NCBI GenBank assembly: GCA_023261465.1
Contig: JAHFOW010000149.1
Location: 1-6,911 of the forward strand
DNA length: 6,911 bases
Source: Planctomycetota bacterium
GTDB lineage: Bacteria; Planctomycetota; Brocadiia; Brocadiales; Brocadiaceae
Direction of reading: 5' to 3'
The notes beneath the pieces were generated by a model. That model was not told the DNA's origin. It saw nothing but the letters and a program-made list of their open reading frames with translations, and did no database searches. Position 1 is the stretch's first letter. Each line of letters begins with the position of its first letter. Shown here in pieces: positions 5,773-6,911 of the stretch. The position numbers and the translations under genes were made by a program.

Positions 5773-6911
5773 ATGACAAGCGCTGAAATTATAACCATAG
5801 GGACAGAAATCGTATTGGGACAGATTGAAAATACCAACTCTTCGCATATTGCAAGGGCATTAACGGAACGGGGAATTCAGGTGTTGTATCAAACGTCTGT
5901 AGGCGACGACAAAGAATTGTTGAAATCTGTTTTGAAGATCGCCGCAAGCCGTGTGGATATGATTGTCACAACAGGCGGATTGGGCCTTACGGAAAATGAC
6001 ATAACCCGTGAGGTTGTATCAGGCGTATGTGGCCTGCGGCTGGTGCACAATAAAGAGGCGTCTATGCGTATCCAGGAATTCATGAACGATCAACACGCTT
6101 ATAACGTCGATATACATAACAAACAGTCATTTATTCCGGAAGGCGCTGTGGTGATAACGAATGAAAATGGGTCGGCTATTGGATTTGCCTTACGGCACAA
6201 TAACACAGAAATCGTTTGCCTGCCGGGTGTTCCCCGTGAAATGCAGTCCATGGTGAAAAAATATCTCGCCGTACATCCATTCCACCGGCGGATAGAGGAA
6301 GGGTGTACACTAACACGGTCGTTCCATACCTTTGGTATACCAGAGGCCAGAGTAGAAGAAATAGCAAAAGGTTCCTTGTCAAATAGAACGGATATCAAGG
6401 TAATGACACGGGTACACGATGGAATTGTAACGGTTGATATCCATACAACTGCACAGAGAAGGGCAGATGCCGGGAAACTTATTTGTGATGCAGAGAGAGT
6501 TATTCTAAATGCGCTTGGAAATGTAGTATTTGGCGTGGGTGGTGAGACGCTTGAATATGCAGTCTTTGAGCTTCTCAAAAGACATAACAAGACAATTGCC
6601 GTCGCCGAGTCATGTACAGGGGGATTGGTTTCAGACAAACTTACCAACATGCCGGGCGTCTCTGAATATTTCCTGGAAGGGGTTGTTGCCTATAGTAATA
6701 AGGCAAAGGTCGATATCCTTGGTGTTCCTGGAGAACTTATCAATAGGAATGGCGCCGTCAGTTCTCAGGTGGCAATGGCTATGGCAGAAGGTATTAAAAA
6801 AATGTCTTCGGCGAATATTGGTGTTGGTATTACAGGTATTGCAGGACCAACCGGGGCAACAAAAGAAAAACCCGTGGGGCTGGTATATATTGGCGTTGTG
6901 GTAGATGACGG
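5773..6911 (+). CDS. cinA: CinA, nicotinamide-nucleotide amidase (partial, 3' end off window)
   Basis: Cytosolic enzyme of pyridine-nucleotide salvage. The C-terminal PncC domain deamidates NMN to nicotinate mononucleotide; the N-terminal COG1058 domain, related to MoCF-binding folds, acts as a pyrophosphatase in several CinA proteins. 379 codons are present of a usual 410-430, still open at the window edge. Residues 1-170 give the N-domain: AEIITIGTEIVLGQIENTNS (4-23), TTGGLGLTENDITRE (66-80), VCLPGVPREM (148-157). The C-domain starts near 256: AESCTGGL (278-285) with catalytic-type S280, and VGITGIAGPTGAT (351-363). The loop reads GLGLTEND where most family members have GLGPTxDD. The start is supported by AGGGTG (5759-5764) 8 nt before ATG. 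No downstream partner such as recA can be seen. Confidence 0.95.
   Translation, partial: MTSAEIITIGTEIVLGQIENTNSSHIARALTERGIQVLYQTSVGDDKELLKSVLKIAASRVDMIVTTGGLGLTENDITREVVSGVCGLRLVHNKEASMRIQEFMNDQHAYNVDIHNKQSFIPEGAVVITNENGSAIGFALRHNNTEIVCLPGVPREMQSMVKKYLAVHPFHRRIEEGCTLTRSFHTFGIPEARVEEIAKGSLSNRTDIKVMTRVHDGIVTVDIHTTAQRRADAGKLICDAERVILNALGNVVFGVGGETLEYAVFELLKRHNKTIAVAESCTGGLVSDKLTNMPGVSEYFLEGVVAYSNKAKVDILGVPGELINRNGAVSSQVAMAMAEGIKKMSSANIGVGITGIAGPTGATKEKPVGLVYIGVVVDD

Overview
The window (moderate GC, about 43% by eye) looks like an accessory region of a Gram-negative bacterial chromosome. Genes run on both strands, are separated by palindromic repeats, and are mixed with decayed genes. TIR/WD40 debris, a DruA-family (DUF4338) remnant, many small repeats and TPR/CARDB exported proteins would fit a planctomycete of the anammox group (Brocadiales). 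That is an inference from gene style; nothing here proves the taxon.

Layout. (1) 1-167: leader with two strong adjacent hairpins (58-116). (2) 168-2670: a tight two-gene unit. The first gene encodes a 647-aa protein with a nucleoside-deoxyribosyltransferase/TIR-like Rossmannoid domain, a TPR/TRAFs-binding-like (DUF4071) middle and a C-terminal SLOG-like domain. The second encodes a 182-aa two-TM SLATT/DUF4231-type membrane protein, with its ribosome binding site overlapping the first stop codon. (3) 2671-2950: intergenic, with a possible terminator hairpin and a 77-bp long-armed palindrome. (4) 2951-3274: a remnant in which the start of a TIR domain is fused in frame to the C-terminal end of a WD40 protein. 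(5) 3275-3558: a doubtful short ORF, then a good promoter. (6) 3559-4455: exported coiled-coil, Lys-rich, TPR protein. (7) 4456-4654: convergent intergenic region holding an inverted pair of REP-like units with covarying stems. (8) 4655-5104 (minus): small secreted CARDB-like protein with its own promoter and a perfect hairpin upstream. (9) 5330-5656 (minus): truncated DUF4338/DruA-type pseudogene with an in-frame TGA. (10) 5710-5730: solo end of the palindrome family seen at 2756-2832. (11) 5773 to the window end: cinA, cut by the window edge.

The main biology is the SLOG-SLATT pair. By family knowledge, SLOG domains bind or process nucleotide-like ligands and SLATT proteins are predicted membrane-perturbing effectors, so the pair reads as a candidate nucleotide-triggered conflict or abortive-infection module. 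An extra NDT/TIR-like domain sits on the sensor chain. The neighbouring TIR-WD40 and DruA-type remnants suggest a defence-gene-rich segment that has suffered deletions. cinA (NMN deamidation/pyridine nucleotide salvage) and the two exported proteins look like ordinary host genes flanking or interrupting it.
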